Shown: positions 15,729 through 25,442, counted from the stretch's first letter. The stretch: 35,429 nucleotides of DNA from an uncultured Verrucomicrobia subdivision 3 bacterium (GCA_903833055.1 CAILDU010000154.1:1-35429), one strand, 5' to 3'. The notes: a model not told the origin generated them from the letters alone. Program-made: numbers and translations.

Positions 15729-17830
15729 AGATTCCGCCATTCCTGTTGCTCGCGACACTGGCCTTCTGGGGCTGGCAGTCGGGACTTTTGTGGATTGGTG
15801 TCGCGCTGGGGGTCGTGATTGAAAGCCCACGCTTCATCAAAGCGCGCTTCGATTTGGCGGACGAAGATTTCCGTCGCATCTGGAATTTGTGTGTCGTGCT
15901 CACGTTGGCCGTGGCGGCAATTGTCTTCACGACGAATGACGAAGGTGGCGGCGGATTAATCAGCAATCCAACCGTCAATAATGCCAGCAACGCCACCGTT
16001 CACACTGCCACCACGCTGTTGCGCTGGCTGCCAATGACGTTGTTTCTGTTCGTCGCCGCGCAAAAATTTAGCGAACGCGGCGGTATTCCTTTGTCGGCCA
16101 TTTCCCTGACCTTTCGCCGTCGTCGGCACAAAACCGGTGACGCCGCGCCGGAACGCGAGGTGGATATTTCGTATCCCTATTTTATGGCGTGCCTGTTCGC
16201 GGCGGGCTTTCATCCCAATCAAGGCGCGCCCACCTATTTTTGGGGACAATGCATTTTGCTGGCGTGGGCAATTTGGCCGGCGCGTTCACGGCGTTCCGGA
16301 ATTTTCATCTGGCTAGCCGCCTTGACGCTGGCCGTCGCGATTGGCTATGGCGGCACGCGCAGCATCGGTTTGCTGGCACAGGTCAGTCAGGGTTTCGATG
16401 CGCGATTGCTTTCGTGGATGCTCCAGCCCAAAACCGATTCGAAGCAAAGCATGACTTCCATGGGTCGCATCGGAAGACTCAAACTTTCTCCGCGCATCGT
16501 CATCCGGCTCGAACCGATCAATGGCAGTCCCGCTCCAGCCTACCTGCGCGAAGCCACTTATCATTCCTATCATTCACCGAGTCAAACCTGGCAGTCCGGC
16601 GCGGCGGGAAATGAATTCGTGGATGTGCCCGCCGAAGCTGGCGGACTAAATTGGAATTTACTTCCCAGCGTGACGAACCATTCCGTCGCGCGCATCGCCT
16701 GTTATCTCAACGGCTGGTCGGCGGATTTGAAAGTGCCGGAAGGCTTGCTACCATTGCCAACGGGCAGCAGCCGGCTGGAAAATGTTCCATTGAATATCGT
16801 CGCCATCAAAATGAACCACACCGGCGCGGTGATGGCCAGCGGACCGGGCTTGGTAATTTTTAATGCGCGCTTCGGCGGCGACGCCACATTTGATTCGCCG
16901 CCGGACGCCAGCACAAATTTGTGGGATTTGTCCGTGCCCACCAACGAAGCCGCCGCGCTTGATAAAGTGATTTTGGAAATGAAAATTTCCGGCACAAACG
17001 AGGAACAAAAATTTCAAGCCGTCCAAAATTTCTTTGCCGATAAATTCACTTACAGCACTTGGCAGGGCTCCGATAAACTGGCAACGATAAACGCAACACC
17101 GCTGGCGCGCTTCCTGTTGAGCAGCCGCAGCGGACATTGCGAATACTTCGCCACCGCCACGGTTTTGCTGTTACGCGAACTCGGAATCCCAGCGCGTTAT
17201 GCGGTCGGCTATTCCGTGCACGAAGCTAGTGGCCAAGGCTATGTCGTCCGCGGGCGCGACGCCCACGCGTGGTGTCTCGCCTGGAACAGCCGCAAAAAAA
17301 TCTGGGAAGATTTCGACACCACGCCCAGCTCTTGGATTGCCACCGAAGAACAGCGCGCTTCGATGTGGCAATGGGTTTCGGATGGCTGGTCTTGGCTGAG
17401 GTTTCAATTCGCCAAGTTTCGCTGGGGCCAGACTCATCTGCGCCAATATGTATTGTGGGGCATGGTGCCGGTGCTGACCGCGCTGCTGTTTCAAATCATC
17501 TTCCGGCGCCGCAAACGAAAAACGGCGGCGGGAAATAAAAATTCGGTGGAGAAATTTTTCTGGCCGGGACTTGATTCCGAATTTTACCGGCTGGAAAAAA
17601 TGCTCGCCGCGCGGGGCGTGCCGCGCCAGCCCAGCGAACCGCTCGCCGACTGGCTGGAGCATGCACTGGCCGAACCCGCGCTCGCCCAACTCCGCGCGCC
17701 GTTGCAGGAATTGTTGCGGCTGCATTACCGCCACCGCTTCGACCCAAACGGCTTGGACGAGGCCGGTCGAAAATTACTCGCACAAAAAGTTCGCGAATGT
17801 CTGGAATCGCTTACACGTCTCGGCAGTTAA
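15725..17830 (+). CDS. TgpA-like membrane transglutaminase (DUF3488/transglutaminase core)
   Basis: A 701-residue inner-membrane protein. Residues ~1-230 carry several membrane helices of the DUF3488 type, ~430-545 a transglutaminase-like papain-fold domain, another helix lies at ~578-598 (MVPVLTALLFQIIF), and a DUF4129-like C-terminal tail closes it (YRLEKMLAARGVPRQPSEPL). The catalytic triad is visible: Cys in SRSGHCEYFA (~472), His in GRDAHAWC (~513) and Asp in WEDFDTTPS (~530). The catalytic domain should face the periplasm and may crosslink or cleave proteins or peptides. It is last in the MoxR operon. Its stop lies only 4 bp from the stop of the convergent giant gene, making the giant an attractive but unproven substrate. 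Confidence 0.9.
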   Translation: MKIPPFLLLATLAFWGWQSGLLWIGVALGVVIESPRFIKARFDLADEDFRRIWNLCVVLTLAVAAIVFTTNDEGGGGLISNPTVNNASNATVHTATTLLRWLPMTLFLFVAAQKFSERGGIPLSAISLTFRRRRHKTGDAAPEREVDISYPYFMACLFAAGFHPNQGAPTYFWGQCILLAWAIWPARSRRSGIFIWLAALTLAVAIGYGGTRSIGLLAQVSQGFDARLLSWMLQPKTDSKQSMTSMGRIGRLKLSPRIVIRLEPINGSPAPAYLREATYHSYHSPSQTWQSGAAGNEFVDVPAEAGGLNWNLLPSVTNHSVARIACYLNGWSADLKVPEGLLPLPTGSSRLENVPLNIVAIKMNHTGAVMASGPGLVIFNARFGGDATFDSPPDASTNLWDLSVPTNEAAALDKVILEMKISGTNEEQKFQAVQNFFADKFTYSTWQGSDKLATINATPLARFLLSSRSGHCEYFATATVLLLRELGIPARYAVGYSVHEASGQGYVVRGRDAHAWCLAWNSRKKIWEDFDTTPSSWIATEEQRASMWQWVSDGWSWLRFQFAKFRWGQTHLRQYVLWGMVPVLTALLFQIIFRRRKRKTAAGNKNSVEKFFWPGLDSEFYRLEKMLAARGVPRQPSEPLADWLEHALAEPALAQLRAPLQELLRLHYRHRFDPNGLDEAGRKLLAQKVRECLESLTRLGS

Positions 17831-17834
17831 ATTT

Positions 17835-20800
17835 TCAAGCGCGCCGGGCATTTCGGTTTTGCGTCGTGCGCGACAAAACCGAAACCATCACCCACAACAT
17901 CAGAAACACCGCGAGTCCCGCGCCGAGCCGTGTCGGCCAATGAATTATCTTGGTGTTTTCCGCCGCGAGCAAAAACGTCATCGGCTTGCCGCCTTCTGTT
18001 TGCAACACCTGCGTGAACGCGAACCGCTCGCCGCGCACCGGCAAATTCACGCGCAGCGGCTGGATTTTGGCCGTCACGATTTCCTGCGCCTGCTGTAATT
18101 TCGTCCATTGCTCGCCGGCGGCGTTGTTGTCGTTGATACCAAGATTGTAATTCAGCCGCGACTCGCTGGACTTGCCGCCATCCGCCGCGAGCGTCCCGGC
18201 ATTGCGAAAATAAAAATCGTTTTGCGCGTTGATCAAATTGCTCGCCTGCGCGGTCTTCAAATCGTCACCAAGTTTTTTTACTTCCGCGTCTTCGTCCTTG
18301 CCGGAATAAAATTTCGCCTTCGCGCGGCTGAAATTCGCCGTGGCCTCGCGCACATTGCCGCCGGCCAGTTGCTGCCGTGCCACCGACACATCGCGACGCA
18401 CTTCGGTTTTTGCGGAAGCTTTATTCACCTGCTCCATGCGCGAATAATCCAGAATGGAAAAGCTCGACGACAGCGGCTGCGCCATCGGCGCGAGTTCACG
18501 CGTCATCGTGCCTTTCTGCAAATCCAGATAGTTATAATCCGGCGGCAGATAAACTTCCCAGTGTGCGTTCTTCAACGGTACGTCGAATTTCGGTGAAGTA
18601 AAACCAACTTCGCCGCGCGCCTTCGGAAAAACATTGGTGCCGACATAAGTCAACTCCACGGCCATCGCCTCATCGTCCGACGATTGAATTGGCAGTAGCA
18701 ATTTTCCGTCGCGCACGCTGGGCCGCACCGGTTGGCCGGCGACAAATGCCGACCAGACCTGCGCGTTCGCCGGTAATTCGACTTCGAGAAATTGCCGGCC
18801 ATTGTTACGCACGGACAGCGACATCTCGGTCATCATTTGACCGTCGTCTGCGACTACGCTGGTGAAATTTGCGCTGTCCACCAAGGCTTCCAGCACCGCC
18901 GCATCGTCGAACCGCCGCACGTCGAGCGTCAGCCGCGCGCCCGCTTTGGCGTAGCGATACGCGAGCGTGGTCGTGTTGCCGGAGACGTTCGCCCAGTCCG
19001 GCAAATCCGCTGCGTCTACGCGTTGTAAATCCGGCGCGCTGGCTTCGTTGACTTGCAGCGGCGCTTTGGCTGACACGACATAATATCCGGTTTCACGTTC
19101 CACGTTTTCGGCGGACACACCGGCCAGCTCCAGCGAATTGGTTTTCGCCGAACGCGGTTCGTCCCACGTCACGGTCAGCGTGTAATTGCCGCGCACCGGA
19201 CTTTGCAATTCCACGCGCCAGATGTTTCCGTCCTGCGCGCGGCTGCGGATGTTGGCGCCGCTGATCTCGACGTTTTGGAATTCTGGCGGCACGGTCACGC
19301 GCAATTCCTTCACCGGCGAATTGGCGATGTCGTAGCGCACCAGCGCGCGTCCGCTCACGAGCGTTTCCGTGAGCGTAAACGTGTTGACGATTTCCGTCCG
19401 CACCCACGCGGCTACCGCCTCGGTCGCCACCGACAATTTCCAATCCGGCAACGCTTTCGGTTCGGAAGAAATAAATTTGTAAGCAAGTAAATTTCCCGAA
19501 CTGGCAGCGGGCATATCACTAGCGAGTGCCGCCGCCGGAATTTCCGTCAGCCCGTCGAACGATTCCGTTTTCACCGCCACGCCCGGCTCGGCGGAAACCG
19601 CGACGAAGCCGGTGAGCTTCGCCGTGCCGAGCGGATGCACGCCCGCGATGGACAATGATTTCGGCAGTTGCTTGATATTTTTTACGAGCGCGACGGTCAG
19701 CGCGTAGCTGCCGCTCGTGCGATCTTTCAACGTCACTTCCAGCACGCGTCCGTCGGCGTCATTGCGCTCGACCTGCTGCTGGATATTTTCGCCGGTGACA
19801 TGCTCGACGCGATAACCGTCCGGCAAGGCAACTTTCAAACTGAACACGCCCGCGCGCTTGATGGTGTAATTGATTATCGCCGAAAGTGAAATCTGTTCAG
19901 CGCTCACGCGAAATTGATTTTGCACCACGACTTCAATCTGCGGCTGAACCGCCTCGGCGCGGACGCGCAGCGAAAATTGCGGGCTGGCAAAACGGAATAC
20001 GCTCACGAGTGCGCCGGAGTTTTCTGCGCCGGTGCGCGCAAATTCCTCAGCATCCACGCGCTCCAAACCAGCGGCGGACTCGATGGACAGTCCGAGTTCT
20101 TCCGCGCCGCGCAAGGCGATCAGGCCGTTCTCACGTTTCACATCCAGTGCGTGCGGCAGTTCCACGACGGCGCTCGTCGGCAACGCGTCGAACGATTTTT
20201 CCGTCTCCACCGTGAGCCGCCAGCCGAGCGGAATTCCCTTCATCAAATCCACGATTAGGATTTGCCCGCCGCCGGCATCCTTGATTTCCCAAGTGCGGAT
20301 GTCGCGGCCTTCGACACGTAGTAATTTTTGACCGGCGGGCAGTTGCACACGCGCCTGACGCAATTCGCCCTGCGTGATTTGGTAGTCTAAAGTTGCGCGC
20401 AGGTTCATCACGCCGCCGCCAAACGTGGCGAGCGCGGCGTTGCGACAAAAAACTGTCGCGGCCACTTCTTCGGCGCGCTTCACGCGCGGCGTCCAGAGCA
20501 GTTCGATCCGGTTGGCGGAACCCATTACGGCGTCAACACCCGTCGTATCCTTGTTCAAACTGCGCTTAAATGAAATCGCGCCGGGAAAATCCACGTCCGC
20601 CTCCGGCTGATTCAGCACGAGTGAAATCTGGCTGGTCAACGCCGGTGGAATGGCAAAAGCCAGTTTGCGTTTTGTCACGTCGCCGGAAATTTTCACGAGC
20701 ATTTTGATTTGCAAAGTCGTGTTGCCATTGCGATCAAAACGAACGGAAATAATTCCACCATTGCGCACGAGTGAGGCGCTGCCGCTTTTGACCGTGAACT

Positions 20801-23800
20801 GCTGCACCGCCACGTCATCGCCGAACAGCGGAACGGTTTCGCCGGATTTCGCGGCGGAAAATTGCAGCGTGGCGTCGAGCGCGGCGACGCGGTCGTTCAC
20901 GGTGCCGGAATAATTTGCCGACACAATGGAAGCTTGTGAATTGTAAGTTGTGGATCGTGAATCAGCGGCGGTCGCAGAATTGGCCGCGAACAAAATGGCG
21001 ATGGCAATGGACGCCATCACCGGCGGCAGACCGGAATCCGGCGCAGCGGGCGTGATGGGTTCCGCCGGTTTTTCTTCCGATTTTATTTTGCGGCCACGCG
21101 GCCAGTATTTCCAGACGAGCAGCGCGATGACCGCGACGACGACCATCGGAAACCCGATGATCAGCGCGTCGTGCAGCGCGCGCCATTGGATGAGCAGGCT
21201 GCCCACCGAGCCGACCATGAGCGCGAGTGCGAGCGTGAGAATGAAACTGTTGCGCTGCGCTCGCCGCCATTGCGTCCACCACACGCCGAGGCCGAGCAAA
21301 AATGCCGCCGACTGCCAGAGCATTTGCATTGTTTGGAACGTGCTCAAGCGGATGACGTGGGCGCGGATGGAAAGCGGTTCGCCGTGAACGTTCAAAACTT
21401 TCGTGAACAAAAACGGCTGGCCGGTCTGCGGCAATTCGATGCGGATGGAACGAATGCCAGCGACGACCGGCGGCGGAACTGCCAGCGCGGCGGGAGTGCC
21501 AGCGGTGCCACCGATGTTGCCGCTAAAATTTCCGCCACCACCGCCAAAGTTGTTCACGCCATTCAACGCAAAGGTTCCGCTGGCAGCCACGGGCGCAGCC
21601 ACCGCGACTGGCCGGTCAAATCCGGGGCGGTTGTCGGCCAACTGGCTTTGCGCCACGACTTCGCGCTGCTTCTCGGCGAGTTCCTGCGGCGCGGCGACCT
21701 GCACCAATCCACGTTGCGACAGTTCGGCGAACCGTTGCGCGCTGGTCGTCTCCACGCTGCCATCGGCGAACAGCACGGCACTGCGGCCATTTTGGTCGGG
21801 TGCGCTGTAAGCCAGCACCGAATCGGGCTTCAAATTATTTTCCGACATGCCGCCGCCGAGATAAACATAACGCTGTCCCGTGGCCGGATCGTAAGTGACC
21901 TTGTCGGTGCCGAGTTCACTTTTCATTTCCTCGAACGACGCGGGCAAACGATCGCTGTTGTCGCCGGAAAAAATCCGCACCGCGAGGCCGATTTGTTTCA
22001 GGTTGTTGACGGAATTTATTTTTTGCGCCTTGGATTTGGCCGCCGAAAGCGCCGGTAACAGCATTGCGCCGAGCACGGCAATGATGGCGAAGACCGCAAA
22101 CAACGTGATGATGCCATTCCAGCCACGTCGCGCCGCCGAAATGACCAGCGCGAACACCAGCAGCGCCAGAAAGCCGATGAAAAAAATCGCGCCGCCGGCT
22201 TCGCGCAACACTGCGCAATAGAACGCGAGAAATTTTCCCCACGCGTCGAGCAGTTCGTAAGTCGTGCCCTGCGTGACGCTCATGCTGCCGCCGAAATCCG
22301 AAAGCCGCAGCGTGGGCGGCACGAAGATTTGCCACTCGGCGTAAGTGTTCGGCACGTCGGTGCGCGGCGCATTGAGCTCCAGATTTTTTCCAAACGTCCC
22401 GGCCAGCGCGCCGTTGGTCTGGGCATACATGATGTCCACGGCGAATGCCTGGTCGCGATTCACATCGCGCGGCAGCGAGACGAGCACCCAGTCGCCGTCC
22501 TGCGCCGGCTTGGTCGGCTGGCCGTTGACGTAGCAGCCCCAGAGCTTCGCGTCGCGCGGCAATTGAAAACGCTGAAACTGTTTCTCATTATTTTTCACCA
22601 TGAACGACGCCTGCGTGAGCATCTCGCCCGCTTCGGTCAGCACGGAAGTAATTTGCGTGCGGTCGGCCACGGCTTCGAGCACGCGCGCCTCGGCAAAGCG
22701 TTTCACAGCCACGTTCAAGTTGTATTGGTCACCGCTGTATTGCCACGCGAGCACGACGGCGCGCGTCACGAGCGAACGGTCGGCGGCGGAAAGTTCGCTC
22801 TCGTCCACGCGCCGCAACGTGTCGCCGACGTTTTGTGCGGCGAGCTGCAAGCTCGCGGCGGTCGTCACGGCGATGGAACCGGTCTCGCGCTCCACATCCA
22901 CCGCATGAATGCCGCCGACCGGCAGCGTCGTGCCCTTCGCGTCGAATTGATAATCGTAAGTGACGACGAGCGTGTAGCCGCCCCAAACCTTGTCTTGCAA
23001 ACCAATCGTCCACACGTCGCCGCTTTGCTCTTTGCGGCGGATGTTCGGGCCGGTGAACTCGACATTCTTGCAATTCGCCGGCACGCGCACCTTGAATTCC
23101 TGCACGCCTTGACTGACGAGACCATAACGAATCGTCGCACTGCCGCCGACCAGTCCGTCGCCGATGGTGACGAGATTGAAAACATCCGCCACGACGCGCG
23201 CGGCCAGTTTTTCCGTGCCGATAGCGAGCTGCCAGTCCGGCTGCTCGGCGGTGTAAGCGAGAATTTCGTCTGCGCGGTTCGGCAATTGGTTGACGGGCAT
23301 TTCGCGCAGACCGGAAATGGCGCCGGTCTTCAAGCGGATGCCGGGAACCGCCGCCGCGCCGATCTGCGAACTTTCCTTCGCCGCGCCGGTCACGCGCAGC
23401 GGCGCGATGCTAATCTGTTCGGGAAATGTTTTCTGCGCTTGCTCCAATTGAACTTCGATTTGCCGCTGGCCGAGAGCGCGCTGTGAAAAATTCACGGTCA
23501 GTTTGCCGGCGGTAACTTTCCAATCTTCAATGCCGTCACCGCGCACGTCGGCGACGGCGAAACCGGTTTGCGGCAGTAATTCCAGCGAGTAAACACCAGC
23601 CTTTTCTACGTTCAGCGAAAGTGTGTGTGCGACGACCAGTCGCGTTTCTTCGAGCCGCGTGTTCACGCGATCGGTGACGGCGATGACCGGTTCAATGTGT
23701 TTCAATTTCAGCGCCAGCGTGAACGGCTGCGCGTTAAAACGATACGCGACGACGGCTTTGTCCGGCGCGTTGACCTGCCGCAGACCGTTGAGCGAGGCGA

Positions 23801-24731
23801 CTTCCACCAGCGTGTCTTCGGCGGAAATCGTGAGCGATCCGGATTCGCGTTCGACACCGAGTGGCTGCGGCGGATTCAACGCCGAATTTTCCGCCGCACT
23901 TTCCACTGCCTGCTCGGAATAGATCGTGAGGTCGTAAGAATTTTCCACCGGCTTGATAAATTCCACCGTTAATGTCTGACGGTCGCCCTCGACGGTCGTG
24001 TGCCAGTCGCGAATTTGTTCACCGTCAAGTTTGGTCAGCGCCTGCGACGCGGGCAACGTGAGCGTAAGCTGCGCGGCGTTGCCTTGGACAATGTCGTAGT
24101 GAAACTTGCCGGTGTATTTGATGACCGTCGGCGTGACGAGCGCGGTGAGGGTGGAATCCGCTGTGAGCAGCGCCTTACGCGCAACCGCCGCGACCTTGCC
24201 CTGCCAGCGCAACGCGACGGTCTGATCCGCGCCGAGAAAACCTTTCACGCCAGAGACGCCGCCGGTTTTGAAATTTTCCAGCAGCGTGCCGTTGAGCAAC
24301 TGGACTTCCGTGTTTGTGCCGTTGGCCTGCGCGGTGATGGATGCGATGGTCGCCGCCGGGCCGGTGAACGTAACTTGGTTCCACGGTTCGTCGTGCTGGA
24401 TTTTGGCGATGACCTCAAGACCGAACTTGAAATGTCCGGCGCGCGACGCGACTAGAAAATAGCGATTGCCGTTACGGACGATTTTTAGCGCGTCCGGCAA
24501 TTTCGGCGGCAGCACAGCGACGTCGCCATCCAGAATTTTTACGGAACATTCGCCCGCGCCGGTGGCGTCGGCGGTGACTTCCAGCGTGAATCGCGCCTCG
24601 TCGTCCGCGAACTGCGCGACGTAGCGGATTTCACCGACCGTGAGCGTCGCCGCCGGCGTGACGACGGTTTTGGCGGTGGCGTTGAAGTTCAAAACCAATC
24701 CGGTTAGCAGGGCGGCGATGATCGTTTTCAT
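17835..24731 (-). CDS. Giant exported/membrane protein with internal duplication and a pilin-like insert (unknown family)
   Basis: I do not recognise a family for this 2298-residue protein. A signal peptide (MKTIIAALLTGLVLNFNATA) starts it. Residues ~20-830 and ~1260-2240 are beta-rich and homologous to each other: V-E-R-E-x-G modules recur near 289, 610, 1527 (as VKREN) and 1875, and VEFTGPNIR pairs with VEISGANIR. Each half ends in a LP...F.FTKVL / FAFTQVL strand and membrane helices (~1140-1230; ~2255-2285). Between the halves come a membrane hairpin (~840-885), a pilin-like module (LLPALSAAKSKAQ, NLKQIGLAVRIFSGDN, AVLFADGSVE; ~860-1000) and a Gly-rich segment SGTFALNGVNNFGGGGG (~1048). 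A second signal-peptide-like sequence (MASIAIAILFAANSATA, from residue 1239) suggests fusion of two once-separate secreted proteins. It is divergent from the ECF sigma gene and convergent with the transglutaminase. Probably an envelope-spanning surface structure; function unknown. Confidence 0.85.
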   Translation of the reverse strand: MKTIIAALLTGLVLNFNATAKTVVTPAATLTVGEIRYVAQFADDEARFTLEVTADATGAGECSVKILDGDVAVLPPKLPDALKIVRNGNRYFLVASRAGHFKFGLEVIAKIQHDEPWNQVTFTGPAATIASITAQANGTNTEVQLLNGTLLENFKTGGVSGVKGFLGADQTVALRWQGKVAAVARKALLTADSTLTALVTPTVIKYTGKFHYDIVQGNAAQLTLTLPASQALTKLDGEQIRDWHTTVEGDRQTLTVEFIKPVENSYDLTIYSEQAVESAAENSALNPPQPLGVERESGSLTISAEDTLVEVASLNGLRQVNAPDKAVVAYRFNAQPFTLALKLKHIEPVIAVTDRVNTRLEETRLVVAHTLSLNVEKAGVYSLELLPQTGFAVADVRGDGIEDWKVTAGKLTVNFSQRALGQRQIEVQLEQAQKTFPEQISIAPLRVTGAAKESSQIGAAAVPGIRLKTGAISGLREMPVNQLPNRADEILAYTAEQPDWQLAIGTEKLAARVVADVFNLVTIGDGLVGGSATIRYGLVSQGVQEFKVRVPANCKNVEFTGPNIRRKEQSGDVWTIGLQDKVWGGYTLVVTYDYQFDAKGTTLPVGGIHAVDVERETGSIAVTTAASLQLAAQNVGDTLRRVDESELSAADRSLVTRAVVLAWQYSGDQYNLNVAVKRFAEARVLEAVADRTQITSVLTEAGEMLTQASFMVKNNEKQFQRFQLPRDAKLWGCYVNGQPTKPAQDGDWVLVSLPRDVNRDQAFAVDIMYAQTNGALAGTFGKNLELNAPRTDVPNTYAEWQIFVPPTLRLSDFGGSMSVTQGTTYELLDAWGKFLAFYCAVLREAGGAIFFIGFLALLVFALVISAARRGWNGIITLFAVFAIIAVLGAMLLPALSAAKSKAQKINSVNNLKQIGLAVRIFSGDNSDRLPASFEEMKSELGTDKVTYDPATGQRYVYLGGGMSENNLKPDSVLAYSAPDQNGRSAVLFADGSVETTSAQRFAELSQRGLVQVAAPQELAEKQREVVAQSQLADNRPGFDRPVAVAAPVAASGTFALNGVNNFGGGGGNFSGNIGGTAGTPAALAVPPPVVAGIRSIRIELPQTGQPFLFTKVLNVHGEPLSIRAHVIRLSTFQTMQMLWQSAAFLLGLGVWWTQWRRAQRNSFILTLALALMVGSVGSLLIQWRALHDALIIGFPMVVVAVIALLVWKYWPRGRKIKSEEKPAEPITPAAPDSGLPPVMASIAIAILFAANSATAADSRSTTYNSQASIVSANYSGTVNDRVAALDATLQFSAAKSGETVPLFGDDVAVQQFTVKSGSASLVRNGGIISVRFDRNGNTTLQIKMLVKISGDVTKRKLAFAIPPALTSQISLVLNQPEADVDFPGAISFKRSLNKDTTGVDAVMGSANRIELLWTPRVKRAEEVAATVFCRNAALATFGGGVMNLRATLDYQITQGELRQARVQLPAGQKLLRVEGRDIRTWEIKDAGGGQILIVDLMKGIPLGWRLTVETEKSFDALPTSAVVELPHALDVKRENGLIALRGAEELGLSIESAAGLERVDAEEFARTGAENSGALVSVFRFASPQFSLRVRAEAVQPQIEVVVQNQFRVSAEQISLSAIINYTIKRAGVFSLKVALPDGYRVEHVTGENIQQQVERNDADGRVLEVTLKDRTSGSYALTVALVKNIKQLPKSLSIAGVHPLGTAKLTGFVAVSAEPGVAVKTESFDGLTEIPAAALASDMPAASSGNLLAYKFISSEPKALPDWKLSVATEAVAAWVRTEIVNTFTLTETLVSGRALVRYDIANSPVKELRVTVPPEFQNVEISGANIRSRAQDGNIWRVELQSPVRGNYTLTVTWDEPRSAKTNSLELAGVSAENVERETGYYVVSAKAPLQVNEASAPDLQRVDAADLPDWANVSGNTTTLAYRYAKAGARLTLDVRRFDDAAVLEALVDSANFTSVVADDGQMMTEMSLSVRNNGRQFLEVELPANAQVWSAFVAGQPVRPSVRDGKLLLPIQSSDDEAMAVELTYVGTNVFPKARGEVGFTSPKFDVPLKNAHWEVYLPPDYNYLDLQKGTMTRELAPMAQPLSSSFSILDYSRMEQVNKASAKTEVRRDVSVARQQLAGGNVREATANFSRAKAKFYSGKDEDAEVKKLGDDLKTAQASNLINAQNDFYFRNAGTLAADGGKSSESRLNYNLGINDNNAAGEQWTKLQQAQEIVTAKIQPLRVNLPVRGERFAFTQVLQTEGGKPMTFLLAAENTKIIHWPTRLGAGLAVFLMLWVMVSVLSRTTQNRNARRA
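17851..17884. other. Perfect 11-bp stem-loop at the convergent 3' ends
   Basis: TTTCGGTTTTG (17851-17861) and CAAAACCGAAA (17874-17884) are exact inverted repeats around a 12-nt loop, in which TCG/CGA can pair further. The stem lies within the last codons of the giant gene and just past the transglutaminase stop. No T-run follows on either strand, so it is not a textbook intrinsic terminator, but it could stop or protect both transcripts. Confidence 0.6.
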
Positions 24732-24814
24732 ATTCAGTCAGACGGAAGGCTGTGAAAAATGCTCCCGCAAAGAATCTTTTCAAACGACCCGCCGCGAAAT
24801 AAAGTCAGAGCCGC
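24732..24814. promoter_or_regulatory. 83-bp divergent promoter region between giant gene and ECF sigma gene
   Basis: Both genes must be transcribed from this short interval or from inside each other. I find no convincing -35/-10 pair; GGAA at 24743-24746 is only a weak echo of an ECF-type -35 box. No clear ribosome binding site precedes the sigma gene ATG at 24815. Its compactness suggests co-regulation of the two divergent units. Confidence 0.3.
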
Positions 24815-25435
24815 ATGAACCCGGAAGGTGAACTGCTGGCGCGCTGTCAGCACGGCGACGCGACGGCGTGGGACATTCTGTTCGACGCGCACTACGCGGC
24901 GGCGGGACGCTTCATCTTCCAGCTTTCGTCCGATTTCACGGTCGAAGACGCCGAGGAAATCTGCCAGGAAGTTTTTCTGTCGGTCATCAAGAACCTCAAT
25001 TCATTTCAGGGCGAAAGCCAGTTGCAGACGTGGATTTTCCGCATCGCCGCCAACAAGGCGCGCGATTATCGCGAGAAACGCAACGCCGCCAAGCGCGGCG
25101 GCGGACAGGCGACAATTTCGCTGCACGCAGAAAATCCGGAAACTGGCCTGACGCCTGATCCGCCGAGCACCGCGCCCGGCCCGGATGAATTTCTGATGAA
25201 CGCGGAATCCACCGGACTGGTGCGTGAATCGCTCGGCCAGCTTGGTGAACCGTGCCGCGAAATCGTGGAGCTGCGCTATTTTGGCGACTTGAGTTACGAC
25301 GAGTTGAGCGCGACGTTGAAACTGAATCCGAAGACCGTCAGTTCGCGCCTGAGCAAATGCCTTGATCGGCTGGAGGAAATTGCGCGAAAAATATTTTCGC
25401 GGGAAAATTCGGATTTTTCCCGTCCAACAGATTGA
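24815..25435 (+). CDS. ECF-type RNA polymerase sigma factor
   Basis: A 206-residue sigma-70 family protein with only regions 2 and 4. Region 2 (~10-85) includes DAEEICQEVFLSVIKNL and SQLQTWIFRIAANKARDYREK. Region 4 (~140-190) includes LGEPCREIVELRYFGDLSYDEL and LKLNPKTVSSRLSKCLDRL. A ~45-residue Pro/Gly-rich linker separates them. It directs RNA polymerase to a small regulon and is usually held by a membrane anti-sigma factor; the next gene, 7 bp downstream, has the size and layout for that role. It is divergent from the 2298-residue giant, the most obvious candidate target. Confidence 0.92.
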   Translation: MNPEGELLARCQHGDATAWDILFDAHYAAAGRFIFQLSSDFTVEDAEEICQEVFLSVIKNLNSFQGESQLQTWIFRIAANKARDYREKRNAAKRGGGQATISLHAENPETGLTPDPPSTAPGPDEFLMNAESTGLVRESLGQLGEPCREIVELRYFGDLSYDELSATLKLNPKTVSSRLSKCLDRLEEIARKIFSRENSDFSRPTD

Positions 25436-25442
25436 CGAACGA

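Noticed and set aside
21171-23486. Long + strand frames (up to 385 codons) opposite the giant gene
   Set aside because: Arg/His/Ala-rich compositions typical of antisense shadows in GC-rich coding DNA; the giant's signal peptide, helices and repeats support the - strand.
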